A stretch of DNA of 64,000 bases from Pedobacter metabolipauper (GTDB taxonomy: Bacteria > Bacteroidota > Bacteroidia > Sphingobacteriales > Sphingobacteriaceae). The position numbers and the translations under genes were made by a program. Positions within the stretch are counted from its first letter, which is position 1. Every line of letters begins with the position of its first letter. This document shows, piece after piece, positions 26,543-35,958 of the stretch. The stretch covers positions 497,601 to 561,600 of the forward strand of contig NZ_SNYC01000003.1 of NCBI RefSeq assembly GCF_004362715.1, given 5' to 3'. The notes beneath the pieces are model-generated. The model saw nothing but the letters and a program-made list of their open reading frames with translations, was not told the DNA's origin and made no database searches.

Positions 26543-29116
26543 ATGAAACGATATAAAATTCAGTACCTCAGTGTTTTATTGCTATTCGCTTTACAAGCAT
26601 TTTCTTTGCCAGGTATAGCGCAAAACACGGTAATAAAAGGTACAGTTACAGATGCCTCAAATAAAGAAACCCTTCCGTATGTTTCATTTGTCATTACTGG
26701 TAGTGGTAAAGGCGGTAAAACAGATGTGGATGGTAACTATAGCATTACCCTTACCGGAAAGGATGTTAGTTACACCGAAATAAAATTTAGCTATATCGGT
26801 TATAAATCCCAGGTAAGGACCATAAAGCCCGGTGTTACTCAGACCATCAGCATCCAGCTGCAAAATGAAGGCATGGAGATGGATGAGGTATTTATCACTG
26901 CCGGTAAAAAGGCAAAATATAAGAATAAAGACAACCCTGCAGTAGAGCTGATCCGGAATGTTATTGCCAATAAATCTAAAAACCGGATGGAAGGCTATGA
27001 TTATGTATCGTATCAGAAATATGAAAGGATGCTCTTTTCGATGAGTAACCTGTCAGACAAATTTAAAAGCCGTCGTGTATTCCGCAATTATCAGTTTCTT
27101 TTCCAGGAGCAGGATTCAACCAAAATAGGAGGTAAGAATGTACTTCCGGTATTTCAGCAGGAAAAACTGTCTGACAATTACTTCCGTAAGAATCCAGAAA
27201 AGTTAAAGACGGTCATCGTTGCCGATAAACAGGTTAATTTTGACGAGCGCTTTATTGATAATAAAGGATTGAGCACGTATTTCGACCGGATGTACCAGGA
27301 TATAGATATTTATGACAATAACATCTCCGTGGTCAGCAACCAGCTGTTAAGTCCAATCTCTGATGGGGCACCTGGTTTTTATAAATATTTCATTACCGAT
27401 ACGATCAAAACCCATAATCCCCAACTGGTAGAGCTTTCATTTACACCCAGAAACAAAGCAGACCTGCTTTTTGAAGGTAAGATCTACATCACACTGGATG
27501 GAAACTATGCGGTTCAGAATGCATTCTTAACCGTTAATAAGGACATTAATCTAAACTTTGTAAGGGCTTTTGAAGCAAAGCTGGATTTTGAGCAAAATCC
27601 GGACAACCGCTATCATTTGAGTAAAAGCAGCCTGACTGTTGACTTTGGAATTCTTAAGAGCAAAGGAGCTGGCTTTACGGGAGAAAGAGTGGTGTCGTTT
27701 AATAACTATACCATTAATAAACCACTTAATGATACGGTATACAGCGGTAGTTCGCTGGTACAGGTTCCTGATTCCACTAAAAAATCAGAAGCATTTTGGG
27801 CCATTAACCGGCCGGAAGCTTTGAATGCGATCAATGCAAAAGTGTACAACAATCTGGATACGCTCCAGTCTATTCCTTCTTTCAGAAGAACGATGAACCT
27901 GTTCACACTGCTGTTTGTCGGTTATAAGGACTTTGGTGCATTTGAAGTAGGGCCAGTAAATACATTTTACAGCTTTAATGATGTAGAGGGTTTTCGTTTG
28001 CGGCTTGGCGGAAGAACGACCACGGCATTGAGTAAACGTTATTTCTTTGAAACTTATGCTGCTTATGGTTTTAACGATGAAAAATGGAAATATTTTCTGA
28101 GTGCTACATACTCCCTTAATAATAAATCTATTTATTCCTTCCCGCAAAATTATCTTCGTGCAAGTTTTCAAAGAGATACAAAGATCCCGGGACAGGAGTT
28201 GCAGTTTGTGCAGGAAGATAACTTTTTACTCTCTTTTAAAAGAGGTGAAAATAACATGATGCTGTACAATGACTTTTACCGGTTAGACTATGTGCATGAA
28301 TTCCAGAACCATTTTTCGTATGCTGTAGGATTTCGCAAGTGGGAGCAAAGCCCTGCTGGATCCCTGTATTTTAGCAATCTGACTGGCAATAACCAGTTAA
28401 AAACAATAGACAACATCAGTACATCAGAAGTTAGCGTTGCGTTAAGGTATGCACCAAAAGAGAAGTTTTACCAGGGTAAATTATACCGTACACCAATTAT
28501 TGATAAATATCCCACGTTTAACCTTCGTTACACTGCCGGGATCAAAGGGCTGGTAGGCGGGGAGTACAACTACCATAACCTAATGGGAAGTATAGATAAA
28601 CGTTTCTATCTGTCACAGCTTGGATATTCGGATGTTACTGTTGAGGGCGGATATATTTTTGGTAAAGTTCCCTTTCCGTTACTGGATATTCACCGGGCAA
28701 ACCAGACATATGCCTACCAGCTAAATTCGTATAACCTGATGAACTTTCTGGAATTTGTAAGTGACCACTATGCAAGCATCAATATAGATCACAATTTTAA
28801 TGGTTTCTTCTTTAATAAAATACCATTGCTTAGTAAATTAAAACTAAGGGAGGTGATGTCATTTAAGGGCTTGTACGGTGGTTTGCGTGACGAGAACAAT
28901 CCGAATGTAAATTCAGCAGCGATGCAGTTTGTAAAAAATGATTCTGGCGCCTCAATTACCAATGCGTTAAACAGCGGACCTTATATAGAAGGCAGTGTAG
29001 GGGTAGGAAATATATTTAAGGTACTGCGTGTAGATGTAGTTAGGCGTTTTAGTTACCTGGATCATCCATTGGTTTCTGAATGGGGTGTCCGCGCAAGATT
29101 TAAGTTTGATTTTTAA
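26543..29116 (+). CDS. DUF5686 outer-membrane protein with carboxypeptidase-like regulatory domain
   Basis: 857 residues: signal peptide (1-26), a carboxypeptidase-regulatory-like domain (about 30-115; TVIKGTVTDASNKETLPYVS), the conserved linker EMDEVFITAGKKAKYKNKDNPA with VELIRNVIANKSKNR that marks DUF5686, then beta-rich sequence to a C-terminal barrel ending in RARFKFDF with a terminal aromatic residue, as expected for outer-membrane insertion. Function is unknown; the family is common on the surface of Bacteroidota. The last 18 bp are duplicated just after the stop. Confidence 0.88.
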   Translation: MKRYKIQYLSVLLLFALQAFSLPGIAQNTVIKGTVTDASNKETLPYVSFVITGSGKGGKTDVDGNYSITLTGKDVSYTEIKFSYIGYKSQVRTIKPGVTQTISIQLQNEGMEMDEVFITAGKKAKYKNKDNPAVELIRNVIANKSKNRMEGYDYVSYQKYERMLFSMSNLSDKFKSRRVFRNYQFLFQEQDSTKIGGKNVLPVFQQEKLSDNYFRKNPEKLKTVIVADKQVNFDERFIDNKGLSTYFDRMYQDIDIYDNNISVVSNQLLSPISDGAPGFYKYFITDTIKTHNPQLVELSFTPRNKADLLFEGKIYITLDGNYAVQNAFLTVNKDINLNFVRAFEAKLDFEQNPDNRYHLSKSSLTVDFGILKSKGAGFTGERVVSFNNYTINKPLNDTVYSGSSLVQVPDSTKKSEAFWAINRPEALNAINAKVYNNLDTLQSIPSFRRTMNLFTLLFVGYKDFGAFEVGPVNTFYSFNDVEGFRLRLGGRTTTALSKRYFFETYAAYGFNDEKWKYFLSATYSLNNKSIYSFPQNYLRASFQRDTKIPGQELQFVQEDNFLLSFKRGENNMMLYNDFYRLDYVHEFQNHFSYAVGFRKWEQSPAGSLYFSNLTGNNQLKTIDNISTSEVSVALRYAPKEKFYQGKLYRTPIIDKYPTFNLRYTAGIKGLVGGEYNYHNLMGSIDKRFYLSQLGYSDVTVEGGYIFGKVPFPLLDIHRANQTYAYQLNSYNLMNFLEFVSDHYASINIDHNFNGFFFNKIPLLSKLKLREVMSFKGLYGGLRDENNPNVNSAAMQFVKNDSGASITNALNSGPYIEGSVGVGNIFKVLRVDVVRRFSYLDHPLVSEWGVRARFKFDF

Positions 29117-29138
29117 GCGGTTTAAGTTTGATTTTTAA
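29099..29138 (+). repeat. 18-bp direct duplication over the DUF5686 stop codon
   Basis: TTTAAGTTTGATTTTTAA occurs at 29099-29116, ending with the stop codon, and again at 29121-29138, with four bases (GCGG) between. It looks like a recent slippage or microduplication; the reading frame is not affected because the first copy holds the stop. Confidence 0.8.
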
Positions 29139-29210
29139 CCTATAGCCAAAAGAATATGCGGCCCCCCGGGCATGTGCAGAAATCTGTCGTTAGGTTTTTT
29201 CAATAAAAAG

Positions 29211-29242
29211 AAGCCCCTATAAGTTTTAGCTTACAGGGGCTT
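29211..29242 (-). terminator. Intrinsic terminator for the DUF892 gene (possibly bidirectional)
   Basis: AAGCCCCT (29211-29218) pairs with AGGGGCTT (29235-29242), extended by TAAG/CTTA inside, around a short loop. On the minus strand the stem is followed by CTTTTT, a good U-tract for the DUF892 transcript. On the plus strand the tract is short, but the stem could also stop the DUF5686 transcript. Confidence 0.85.
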
Positions 29243-29291
29243 TGCAGTTAGCTTCGAGGCCTTGCATTGATAACTATACCATTTATAAGAA

Positions 29292-29876
29292 TTACTCTGC
29301 TGCTGCTTGTTGGTTAATGAAGCTTTCAGCACATACGGTAAGTGCAACATCCGTAGCTTTCTCATTTTCTAAAGTTTGGGTTAACAGGTCAACTACCTGG
29401 GTATGTCCCATTAACTCAGCAAATGTTTTTAATGTACCGTAAGTGGCAATTTCATAGTGCTCTACTTTCTGTGCAGCCAGGATCAATCCTGCATCGCGGA
29501 TCATAGTACCGTCTTCAGTATCTTCGATAATGCCACTGGCTTCTTCCAGTAAACCAGCCATTGCATCACATTTCTTAGCTACTGCCTTTTCTTCAAGTAA
29601 AGCGAATACCTGCTCTAACGTGTCAATGTGACCTTGTGTTTCTTGCGTATGTTTGTCAAATGCTGCTGCCAGCTCAGGACTTGTAGCCGCTTTCTTCATT
29701 TTTGGCAATGCTTTTACCAGGTGTTTTTCTGCCCAGTAAATGTCTTTTAGCTCATCAACAAAAAACTCATGAAATTCAGAATCTTCCATTTTTCCAGTTT
29801 TACCTGTTGGTTTTGTTGATGCTTTAGTTGTTTTAGGAGCAGTCTTGGTGCTGCTTGATTTTGTTGTAGTTGCCAT
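29292..29876 (-). CDS. YciE/DUF892 ferritin-like protein with basic N-terminal tail
   Basis: 194 residues. The core (about 32-190) is a DUF892 four-helix bundle: EFFVDELKDIYWAEKHLVKAL, HTQETQGHIDTLEQVF and AAQKVEHYEIATYGTL carry the Glu and His residues that form the di-metal site in this ferritin-like family. The first 30 residues are an extension made almost only of Thr, Ser, Lys, Ala and Pro, like a histone-H1 or Dps-type tail. DUF892 proteins are stress-induced; iron or peroxide handling is likely, and DNA or polyphosphate contact through the tail is inference. A strong terminator follows. Confidence 0.88.
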   Translation of the reverse strand: MATTTKSSSTKTAPKTTKASTKPTGKTGKMEDSEFHEFFVDELKDIYWAEKHLVKALPKMKKAATSPELAAAFDKHTQETQGHIDTLEQVFALLEEKAVAKKCDAMAGLLEEASGIIEDTEDGTMIRDAGLILAAQKVEHYEIATYGTLKTFAELMGHTQVVDLLTQTLENEKATDVALTVCAESFINQQAAAE

Positions 29877-30056
29877 AATATTTTTTTTTATAGGTTAAGA
29901 TGTTTTTCAAGTATAGAACCATAAGCACCGGGAATGGTTTTGGTTTTTTTTATTTTATTAAGCAGCATAATCACCACAGGAATTAAAGCGAATTATATTC
30001 CGTTAAAATTGCGCTTAGGCACTATTTATGTGTGATAACATTTAAATAATTACAAT

Positions 30057-31565
30057 ATGAACATTGAGACAAGAAAACTTACCCTAGAAGATTATAGCGA
30101 TCTTAAAGAATCTATGGAACAGGCCTATGATACGCTTGGCGGACAAATATGGAGCAAGCAGACCATCGCAAAGCTGCTCAAATTATTTCCGGAGGGTCAG
30201 TTGTGCATCGCTGTAGATGATAAGGTAGTGGCTTGTTCTCTGGCCATCATTGTTGATTATGATGAATATGGTGATAAGCATACCTACCAGCTCATTACCG
30301 GTGCCTATACTTTTTCTACACATGATCCTACGGGAGATACCTTATATGGTATTGAAATATTTGTATCACCAGAATACCGGGGTTTACGCTTAGGCCGCAG
30401 GTTATATGAAGCCAGGAAAGAACTGTGTGAAAGCCTTAACCTTAAAAGCATCATTGCCGGCGGCAGGATACCAGGTTATCATGCCCATGCAGATACGTTA
30501 AGTCCGAGGCAATATATTGATAAGGTAAAGGCTAAAGAATTATATGATCCAACGCTTACGTTTCAAATCTCTAACGATTTTCACGTACGTAAGGTATTGA
30601 AAAATTACCTGCCCGGAGATCACGAATCTAAAGAGTTTGCAACACTCATTGAGTGGAACAATATTTATTACCAGGGTGTTGATGCATCTGCACGTTCTGC
30701 AAAAACAATCCGGATCGGCCTGGTACAATGGCAAATGCGTCTTTTTCCCGATATGGACAGTTTCTATGAACAGGTGGAATTCTTTGTGGATGCGGTAAGC
30801 GGATACAAGTCCGATTTTATCATGTTCCCTGAATTTTTCAATACACCGCTTCTTCAGCCTTATAACCATCTTCCGGAAATGGAAGCCATGCGTAAGCTTG
30901 CCGAGTTAACCGAAGAGATTGTAGCCAGGATGCATCAGTATGCTGTTTCTTATAATGTAAATATCATTTCAGGCAGTATGCCAATCCTGGAAAATAATAA
31001 ACTATACAATGCAACCTACCTATGTCACCGGAGCGGTAAAACAGAAGAGTACCGTAAGATTCACATTACACCGAACGAGCAGAAATATTATGGAATGGTG
31101 GGCGGAGATAAGATCAAGGTATTTGATACCGATTGTGGTAAAATAGGAATCCTGATCTGCTACGATGTGGAATTCCCCGAATTGAGCCGCATCTATGCCG
31201 ACCAGGGGATGCAGATCTTGTTCGTGCCTTTCCTTACCGATACACAAAATGGATATACCCGGGTTAGGCGATGTGCGCAGGCCAGGGCAATAGAGAATGA
31301 ATGCTATGTAGCCATTGCGGGCTGTGTAGGTAATTTGCCTAAGGTAAACAATATGGATATCCAGTTTGCGCAATCTGCCGTATTTACACCATCAGATTTC
31401 GCTTTCCCAACCAATGCGGTTAAAGCAGAAACTACACCAAATACAGAAATGATGCTGGTGGTTGATGTGGATCTGCACCTGCTGGATGAACTGCACCATT
31501 TTGGAACGGTAAAGATCTTAAAAGACAGACGTAAAGATCTGTATGAAGTTAGATTACTTAAATAA
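30057..31565 (+). CDS. Fusion of GNAT N-acetyltransferase and carbon-nitrogen hydrolase
   Basis: 502 residues. Residues 1-200 are a GNAT domain; IEIFVSPEYRGLRLGRRLYEA (about 99-119) holds the acetyl-CoA loop RGLRLG. Residues about 218-500 are a nitrilase-superfamily domain with the complete triad: Glu259 (MFPEF), Lys334 (EYRKIH) and Cys368 (LICYDVEFPE). The fusion is a known conserved family in many bacteria; it is thought to act on a small amide, but the substrate is not established. It lacks a signal peptide. It is followed after 39 bp by rpiA, possibly co-transcribed. Confidence 0.93.
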   Translation: MNIETRKLTLEDYSDLKESMEQAYDTLGGQIWSKQTIAKLLKLFPEGQLCIAVDDKVVACSLAIIVDYDEYGDKHTYQLITGAYTFSTHDPTGDTLYGIEIFVSPEYRGLRLGRRLYEARKELCESLNLKSIIAGGRIPGYHAHADTLSPRQYIDKVKAKELYDPTLTFQISNDFHVRKVLKNYLPGDHESKEFATLIEWNNIYYQGVDASARSAKTIRIGLVQWQMRLFPDMDSFYEQVEFFVDAVSGYKSDFIMFPEFFNTPLLQPYNHLPEMEAMRKLAELTEEIVARMHQYAVSYNVNIISGSMPILENNKLYNATYLCHRSGKTEEYRKIHITPNEQKYYGMVGGDKIKVFDTDCGKIGILICYDVEFPELSRIYADQGMQILFVPFLTDTQNGYTRVRRCAQARAIENECYVAIAGCVGNLPKVNNMDIQFAQSAVFTPSDFAFPTNAVKAETTPNTEMMLVVDVDLHLLDELHHFGTVKILKDRRKDLYEVRLLK

Positions 31566-31604
31566 GTATAACTTTACGGTTAAAATAAGCAGTACAAATT
31601 ACAA

Positions 31605-32270
31605 ATGGATTTAGAAAAGCAAAACGCCGCGAATGCAGCAGTGAAAATGATCCTTCAGCATGATGTTGTGGGACTTGGAACAGGTTCCACAGCTTATTTT
31701 GCAATAGCCGCCATTGCTGATCTCGTTAAGAACGGATTAAAGATCAAGGCAGTTGCTACGTCTAAAAAAACGGAATCACTGGCTGTTTCAATGGGGATTG
31801 AGCTGCTGAATATCGAAGACGTTCAGTACATAGACATCACCATTGATGGGGCTGACGAATTTAACGAGCAGCTTCAGCTAATCAAAGGCGGCGGAGGTGC
31901 ATTGTTTCGTGAAAAGATCGTAGCCTCTTTGAGTAAAAAAGAGATCATCATTGCAGATTCTGCTAAGAAGGTAGACCAGCTCGGTAAATTTAAAGTTCCC
32001 ATAGAAGTGGTTCCACTCGCCTCAAGCTATGTAAAGGAGCAGCTGAAAAGATTAGATGGGATTTCAGAACTCCGAAAAGATGGTGATTCTTTATATCGTA
32101 CCGATAATGGCAATTATATTTTGGATGCGGATTTCGGCTTATTTACAGATGCAGCTGTACTTGCTGAGCGGTTAAATCAAATAGAGGGCATTCTGGCACA
32201 TGGATTATTCATCAACCTCAGTACCATGGTGATCATGGGAAAGGGATCTGAAGTAATTACGTACCAATAG
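31605..32270 (+). CDS. rpiA: Ribose-5-phosphate isomerase A
   Basis: 221 residues, normal for RpiA. Signature segments are VGLGTGSTAYFAIA (phosphate loop), DITIDGADEFN (active-site acids), LIKGGGGALFREKIVA (catalytic region) and IADSAKKVDQLGKFKVPIEVVP. It interconverts ribulose-5-phosphate and ribose-5-phosphate in the pentose phosphate pathway, in the cytoplasm. It converges with the small membrane protein gene 12 bp downstream; no terminator hairpin is evident in that gap. Confidence 0.96.
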   Translation: MDLEKQNAANAAVKMILQHDVVGLGTGSTAYFAIAAIADLVKNGLKIKAVATSKKTESLAVSMGIELLNIEDVQYIDITIDGADEFNEQLQLIKGGGGALFREKIVASLSKKEIIIADSAKKVDQLGKFKVPIEVVPLASSYVKEQLKRLDGISELRKDGDSLYRTDNGNYILDADFGLFTDAAVLAERLNQIEGILAHGLFINLSTMVIMGKGSEVITYQ

Positions 32271-32281
32271 AAATACTCAAA

Positions 32282-32722
32282 CTATTTTCTGCTGAGCAGC
32301 TTAAGTACAGTAGCAGTAACCAATGCGCCAAAAACATAATAGCCAACGGTTAAGACCTTTACCTGATCGGTTTTAGTAACCGGCTCGTCATCCAGTCCCA
32401 AAGGTTCAGGTAAAGTAACTGCCCCAATTCCGGCACCAATACCCAGTACCAATGCTTTTGGCCAAATGTAACCGGCACCACCAGTACCAATTAAGCTGTA
32501 GTAAAATGCATTACCGATTACGTCTCCGGCAAGGGTAGCTTTATATAGATCATCTTTATTACCAATACTCACGCTAAAATGGCGCAATACCTTTTGTAAA
32601 GCATCTTCACCCAGGAGATCAATTCTGGGAACGTCGTCTTTTTTATGCCTTAAAGTTTCGTGAAGGATATTTAATGCGATGGCACCAGCTAAACCGGCAA
32701 CCAGGTTTTTTAATTTGCTCAT
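32282..32722 (-). CDS. Small glycine-rich membrane protein, unknown
   Basis: 146 residues with an N-terminal hydrophobic segment (LVAGLAGAIALNILH), two central glycine-rich segments (YYSLIGTGGAGYI, ALVLGIGAGIGAVTLPEPL) and a C-terminal segment (VLTVGYYVFGALVTATVLKLL), so probably three or four membrane passes. A charged loop (HKKDDVPRIDLLGED) follows the first. I recognise no family. Its ATG lies 2 bp after the stop of the STAS-like gene on the same strand, so the two are almost certainly one operon, perhaps stress-related. Confidence 0.65.
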   Translation of the reverse strand: MSKLKNLVAGLAGAIALNILHETLRHKKDDVPRIDLLGEDALQKVLRHFSVSIGNKDDLYKATLAGDVIGNAFYYSLIGTGGAGYIWPKALVLGIGAGIGAVTLPEPLGLDDEPVTKTDQVKVLTVGYYVFGALVTATVLKLLSRK

Positions 32723-32724
32723 AA

Positions 32725-33093
32725 TTATGATTTAAGGCTTACCCAGGTAATGGCCGCGTTTATTTCGGCTATAGAGAAACCCTTTGCTTCTCCCGGGGTA
32801 ACGTAACTAAATATATCTGTAAAGTTCTCTACTGCTTTTTGATCAGTCACAATGGCCATTTTCTTCCACTTGGTCAGGTGCTTAACACCAGCAATTGCAT
32901 CCTGGATCCAGGCACCGGGTGTAAAGTTCTCCACTTTAGTATCCAGCAAAAGCAGGTAATAGATTTCTCCATATTTGTCAGCCAATGCAGCGAGGCCAGG
33001 AAGCAGTACGTCTTTAAGATCAACTTCTGTAACTTCTCCGGTTGCTTTTACTCCAAATACATAATCGGGTAGGTTTTCAATAACTGTCAGCAT
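32725..33093 (-). CDS. STAS/SpoIIAA-like protein
   Basis: 122 residues from ATG 33093. An in-frame ATG at 33132 would add 13 residues unlike the family start, so the shorter form is preferred. The sequence MLTVIENLPDYVFGVKATGEV and the later KMAIVTDQKAVENFTDIFS and IAEINAAITWV match the SpoIIAA-like (STAS/SEC14-type) family PF11964-style domain. These small cytoplasmic or membrane-associated proteins may bind lipids or take part in stress signalling; function is not established. It is first in a two-gene operon with the membrane protein next to it. Confidence 0.7.
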   Translation of the reverse strand: MLTVIENLPDYVFGVKATGEVTEVDLKDVLLPGLAALADKYGEIYYLLLLDTKVENFTPGAWIQDAIAGVKHLTKWKKMAIVTDQKAVENFTDIFSYVTPGEAKGFSIAEINAAITWVSLKS

Positions 33094-33152
33094 ATATTTA
33101 TAATTACTTAATTGTATAACACCGTTTTTCAATTTATGTTTATATTAACGCT

Positions 33153-33770
33153 ATGTATATTTCTAAGATAAATTTAGCTACGGATGAAGAGGAAATTATA
33201 GATTTCATCAGTACCTATAGTTTTGCAACCATCATTACTGCTAAAGGAGAACATCCGGATGCAAGCCATTTGCCATTTGTAACCAGCAGAAGAGATGGGA
33301 AAACTATCCTGACGTCTCACTTCGCAAAGGCAAATCCACAGTGGTCTGCGTTAACAGATTCGGAAGTGCTGGTCGTCTTTGCAGAACCACATGCCTATAT
33401 CTCAACAAAACATTACGATAAAGAACAGAGCGTGCCCACCTGGAATTATGTGGCTGTACATGCGTATGGCAAGGCGACATTAGTTACCGCACAAGAACAG
33501 GCATTGGCAATCATAGAGCAGACCATTAACTACTATGAAGCCGGCTATATGGATCAGTGGAATAACCTTTCCATGGAGTTTAAAACTAAAATGCTTCATG
33601 GAATAGTGGCCTTTGAAATCGAGGTCACGTCTTTTCAGGCCAGTAAGAAGCTGAGTCAGAATAAGACTGAAGCAGAAAAGCAGAGAATCATTCAGGCACT
33701 AAACGGCAGTGACTACGATGTGGAGCGTCAGCTGGCAGGATATATGGAGAAAGAAATGAAGAAATCCTAA
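33153..33770 (+). CDS. PaiB-like FMN-binding protein
   Basis: 205 residues. The family is clear from FATIITAKGEHPDASHLPFV, LTSHFAKANPQW, VLVVFAEPHAYISTKHY, VPTWNYVAVHAYGKA and the C-terminal HGIVAFEIEVTSFQASKKLSQNKT. It has the split-barrel flavin-binding fold. In Bacillus, PaiB is described as a negative regulator of degradative enzymes and sporulation genes; here only FMN binding is a safe inference. It stands alone, divergent from the STAS-like gene and ending on the base before the convergent histidine kinase gene. Confidence 0.9.
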   Translation: MYISKINLATDEEEIIDFISTYSFATIITAKGEHPDASHLPFVTSRRDGKTILTSHFAKANPQWSALTDSEVLVVFAEPHAYISTKHYDKEQSVPTWNYVAVHAYGKATLVTAQEQALAIIEQTINYYEAGYMDQWNNLSMEFKTKMLHGIVAFEIEVTSFQASKKLSQNKTEAEKQRIIQALNGSDYDVERQLAGYMEKEMKKS

Positions 33771-35858
33771 TTAAACTGGTCTTTTAAAGGTAATTATAAA
33801 TTCAGTGCCAAGTCCTTCCTCACTTAAAACGGTTAGCGCGGTATTGGAGTTAACCGTTGCAGGATTGTTAACGTTCTCGACGCTCTCAACGCTCTCAACG
33901 CTCTCAACGCTCTCAACGTTCTCAATATTTTCAACGTTCTCGTTCCCGACGTTCTTTTTACTTTTGGCGGTATCAAAATTACCATTAAAGCCCGAAGTAT
34001 TCTCGTCAACGAATTTTTTAACCAGCAGGAGTCCAATACCTACACCTTTTTCGTTTTTGGTGCCGTAAGAAGAGATGTCTTTTCCGGCAACATGAAACAG
34101 CTGTTTGAGTTTTAATGCAGACATCCCTACGCCATTATCTTTTACGTGGATCATTACACATGTGGGGGATACTTCATAAAATATATTGATGGCACCAGGT
34201 TCACCGGTAAATTTAATGGCATTGCTGATGATGTTTTGGAAGATAATCCGGATATGATCCGGATCGGCATAAATAAGCGTATCTGGTTTTCTGGTGTGGA
34301 TGATGCTGATCTTTTTTTCTGCAGCGAGGAAGTTAAGTACGTTTAGCAGCTGATCAATATAATCTGCCAGCTCAATAGGGGCAGGTCTGGTTACGATACC
34401 CCTCTGCTGACTGTTTGCCCAAACCAATAGGTTATCCAGCATGGCTGTAGTAACGCTTATCTTATCAAAGAACTTGTTAAAAATATAACCCATCTCTTCA
34501 TGACTAAGGTCATTAGAACGAATCAGTTCCTGCATTCCTAAAATAGAAGCAAAGGGACCTCTCAAATCATGGCCAATCACAGAAAACAGCTGATCCTTGG
34601 TATTGTTGAGTTCCGATAATTCGATATTTTGCGCAGTAATCTGATCTTTCTGAGCAGCAATATCTTCAGTGTTCTTTTTAAGGGACTTGTTTAGCCTAAA
34701 TACCTTTAAGGAACTCCAATATACAATTGTACTAATTATAATCAATGAGATGGCAATCAACGCAATGATTACAATGACCATTTTATTGATGCTGATCTGC
34801 TGCTGGTTGATCTGGTTCTTCTTAATGAGTTCACGGTTTTCTACCTGCTGCTGCTTTAGGTGCAGCCCGTTGATCTCATTTTCTTTCGTTTCATTCAGCA
34901 GGCTATCACTGTATATTTTGTGCAGAGAAAGATATTTGTAGGCCTCTTTATAATTACTTACGGCAGCATAGCAAGCGCTCAGAATTTTTAAGGAGCGCTC
35001 AATGTCCCATTTGGTATTTAATGCCTGCGCCAAAATAAGACCTTTTTTACCCGCCTCTATACCCAGATCATAAGCGCCCTGCTGGTAATAGGCATTCGCG
35101 AGTCCGGAATAAGCAAAACTATTTTCCCAGTCGTCCTGAAAATCGCGGCTTTCCAATACGGCCCTATGATAGATTATGGCCTGGTTATAATCTTTCTTTT
35201 TAAAATAAATGTCACCAAGCCTGTTTTTTGCCATGGCAACCATTTTATAATGCTTGTTTGGATTGCTGATGGCGATGCAGCGAATTAAGGCATCAATAGC
35301 CCGGTCCAGTTGATTGATCTGGTCGTAACAAATGCCAATGTTCACATAATTTGCGGCTAACCGAAACGTGTTTTTTAGCCGGATATTTAATTTTGCAGCC
35401 ATCTCAAAATGTTCCAGGGCAGAAACGATCTTATCCTGTGACATGTAGATGAGCCCAATTCCATTGTAGGCATTTGCCTGTCCCTCCAGATCCTTATTTT
35501 TCTTACTTATGGCCAGTGCTTTTATACTTGCTTTTAAAGATTCCGTGTAGTTTCCTTTGATGTACTGCGTTTTGGAAATATTGGCCAGGGCACGGGTCTC
35601 TCCAATGGAATAGCTGACCTTAATGGCCATTGCCAATGCTTTATTTCCAAACAATAAGGAGGAGTCCGGATTCAATTGATAGTAGGAAGCAGCAAGGGCG
35701 TTCAGCAAATTTACACGGGCAGTATCAGCAACATTTTTATTTTGCTGCGCTAAAGCATTCCATTTTTTAAGCAATATATGACCAGGGACAGCTTCTGCAT
35801 AAGCTGAAGACGAAATAAAAATAATTAAAATACCAAATACGAGCGTCCTAAGCATCAT
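33771..35858 (-). CDS. TPR-containing sensor histidine kinase with in-frame repeat insert
   Basis: 695 residues: signal peptide (1-22), a periplasmic row of TPR repeats (about 45-310), coiled coil (about 320-355), one transmembrane helix (360-382), second coiled coil, HisKA with IGHDLRGPF (His430), and HATPase (about 505-695) with DPDHIRIIFQNIISNAIKF, DNGVGM and GVGIGLLLV. Between the last glycine box and the final strands (LTVLSEEGLGTEFIITF) is a roughly 50-residue low-complexity insert (about 622-672) made of repeated Val-Glu-Ser/Asn triplets. No response regulator is adjacent. Such TPR kinases are common in Bacteroidota and presumably sense envelope signals. Confidence 0.92.
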   Translation of the reverse strand: MMLRTLVFGILIIFISSSAYAEAVPGHILLKKWNALAQQNKNVADTARVNLLNALAASYYQLNPDSSLLFGNKALAMAIKVSYSIGETRALANISKTQYIKGNYTESLKASIKALAISKKNKDLEGQANAYNGIGLIYMSQDKIVSALEHFEMAAKLNIRLKNTFRLAANYVNIGICYDQINQLDRAIDALIRCIAISNPNKHYKMVAMAKNRLGDIYFKKKDYNQAIIYHRAVLESRDFQDDWENSFAYSGLANAYYQQGAYDLGIEAGKKGLILAQALNTKWDIERSLKILSACYAAVSNYKEAYKYLSLHKIYSDSLLNETKENEINGLHLKQQQVENRELIKKNQINQQQISINKMVIVIIALIAISLIIISTIVYWSSLKVFRLNKSLKKNTEDIAAQKDQITAQNIELSELNNTKDQLFSVIGHDLRGPFASILGMQELIRSNDLSHEEMGYIFNKFFDKISVTTAMLDNLLVWANSQQRGIVTRPAPIELADYIDQLLNVLNFLAAEKKISIIHTRKPDTLIYADPDHIRIIFQNIISNAIKFTGEPGAINIFYEVSPTCVMIHVKDNGVGMSALKLKQLFHVAGKDISSYGTKNEKGVGIGLLLVKKFVDENTSGFNGNFDTAKSKKNVGNENVENIENVESVESVESVESVENVNNPATVNSNTALTVLSEEGLGTEFIITFKRPV
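33871..33942. repeat. 9-bp minisatellite, eight units, inside the histidine kinase gene
   Basis: Eight tandem 9-mers; the core unit ACGCTCTCA is exact in four consecutive copies (33880-33915), flanked by variants ACGTTCTCG, ACGTTCTCA and ATATTTTCA. On the coding (minus) strand they encode Glu-Ser-Val or Glu-Asn-Val triplets. The unit length is a multiple of three, so copy-number change alters length but keeps the frame. Confidence 0.95.
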
Positions 35859-35958
35859 CAGTTTATAAAATTATAAATATTTTGATTAACTAGCATCTTT
35901 AAATACGGCAAAACAGTATATATTTTCAATATGTTTCTTCGATTTTATCCGGATAATA

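Noticed and set aside
33871..33942. Short regular repeats that could hint at a CRISPR array
   Set aside because: Units are only 9 bp, have no spacers, and are in frame within a histidine kinase gene.
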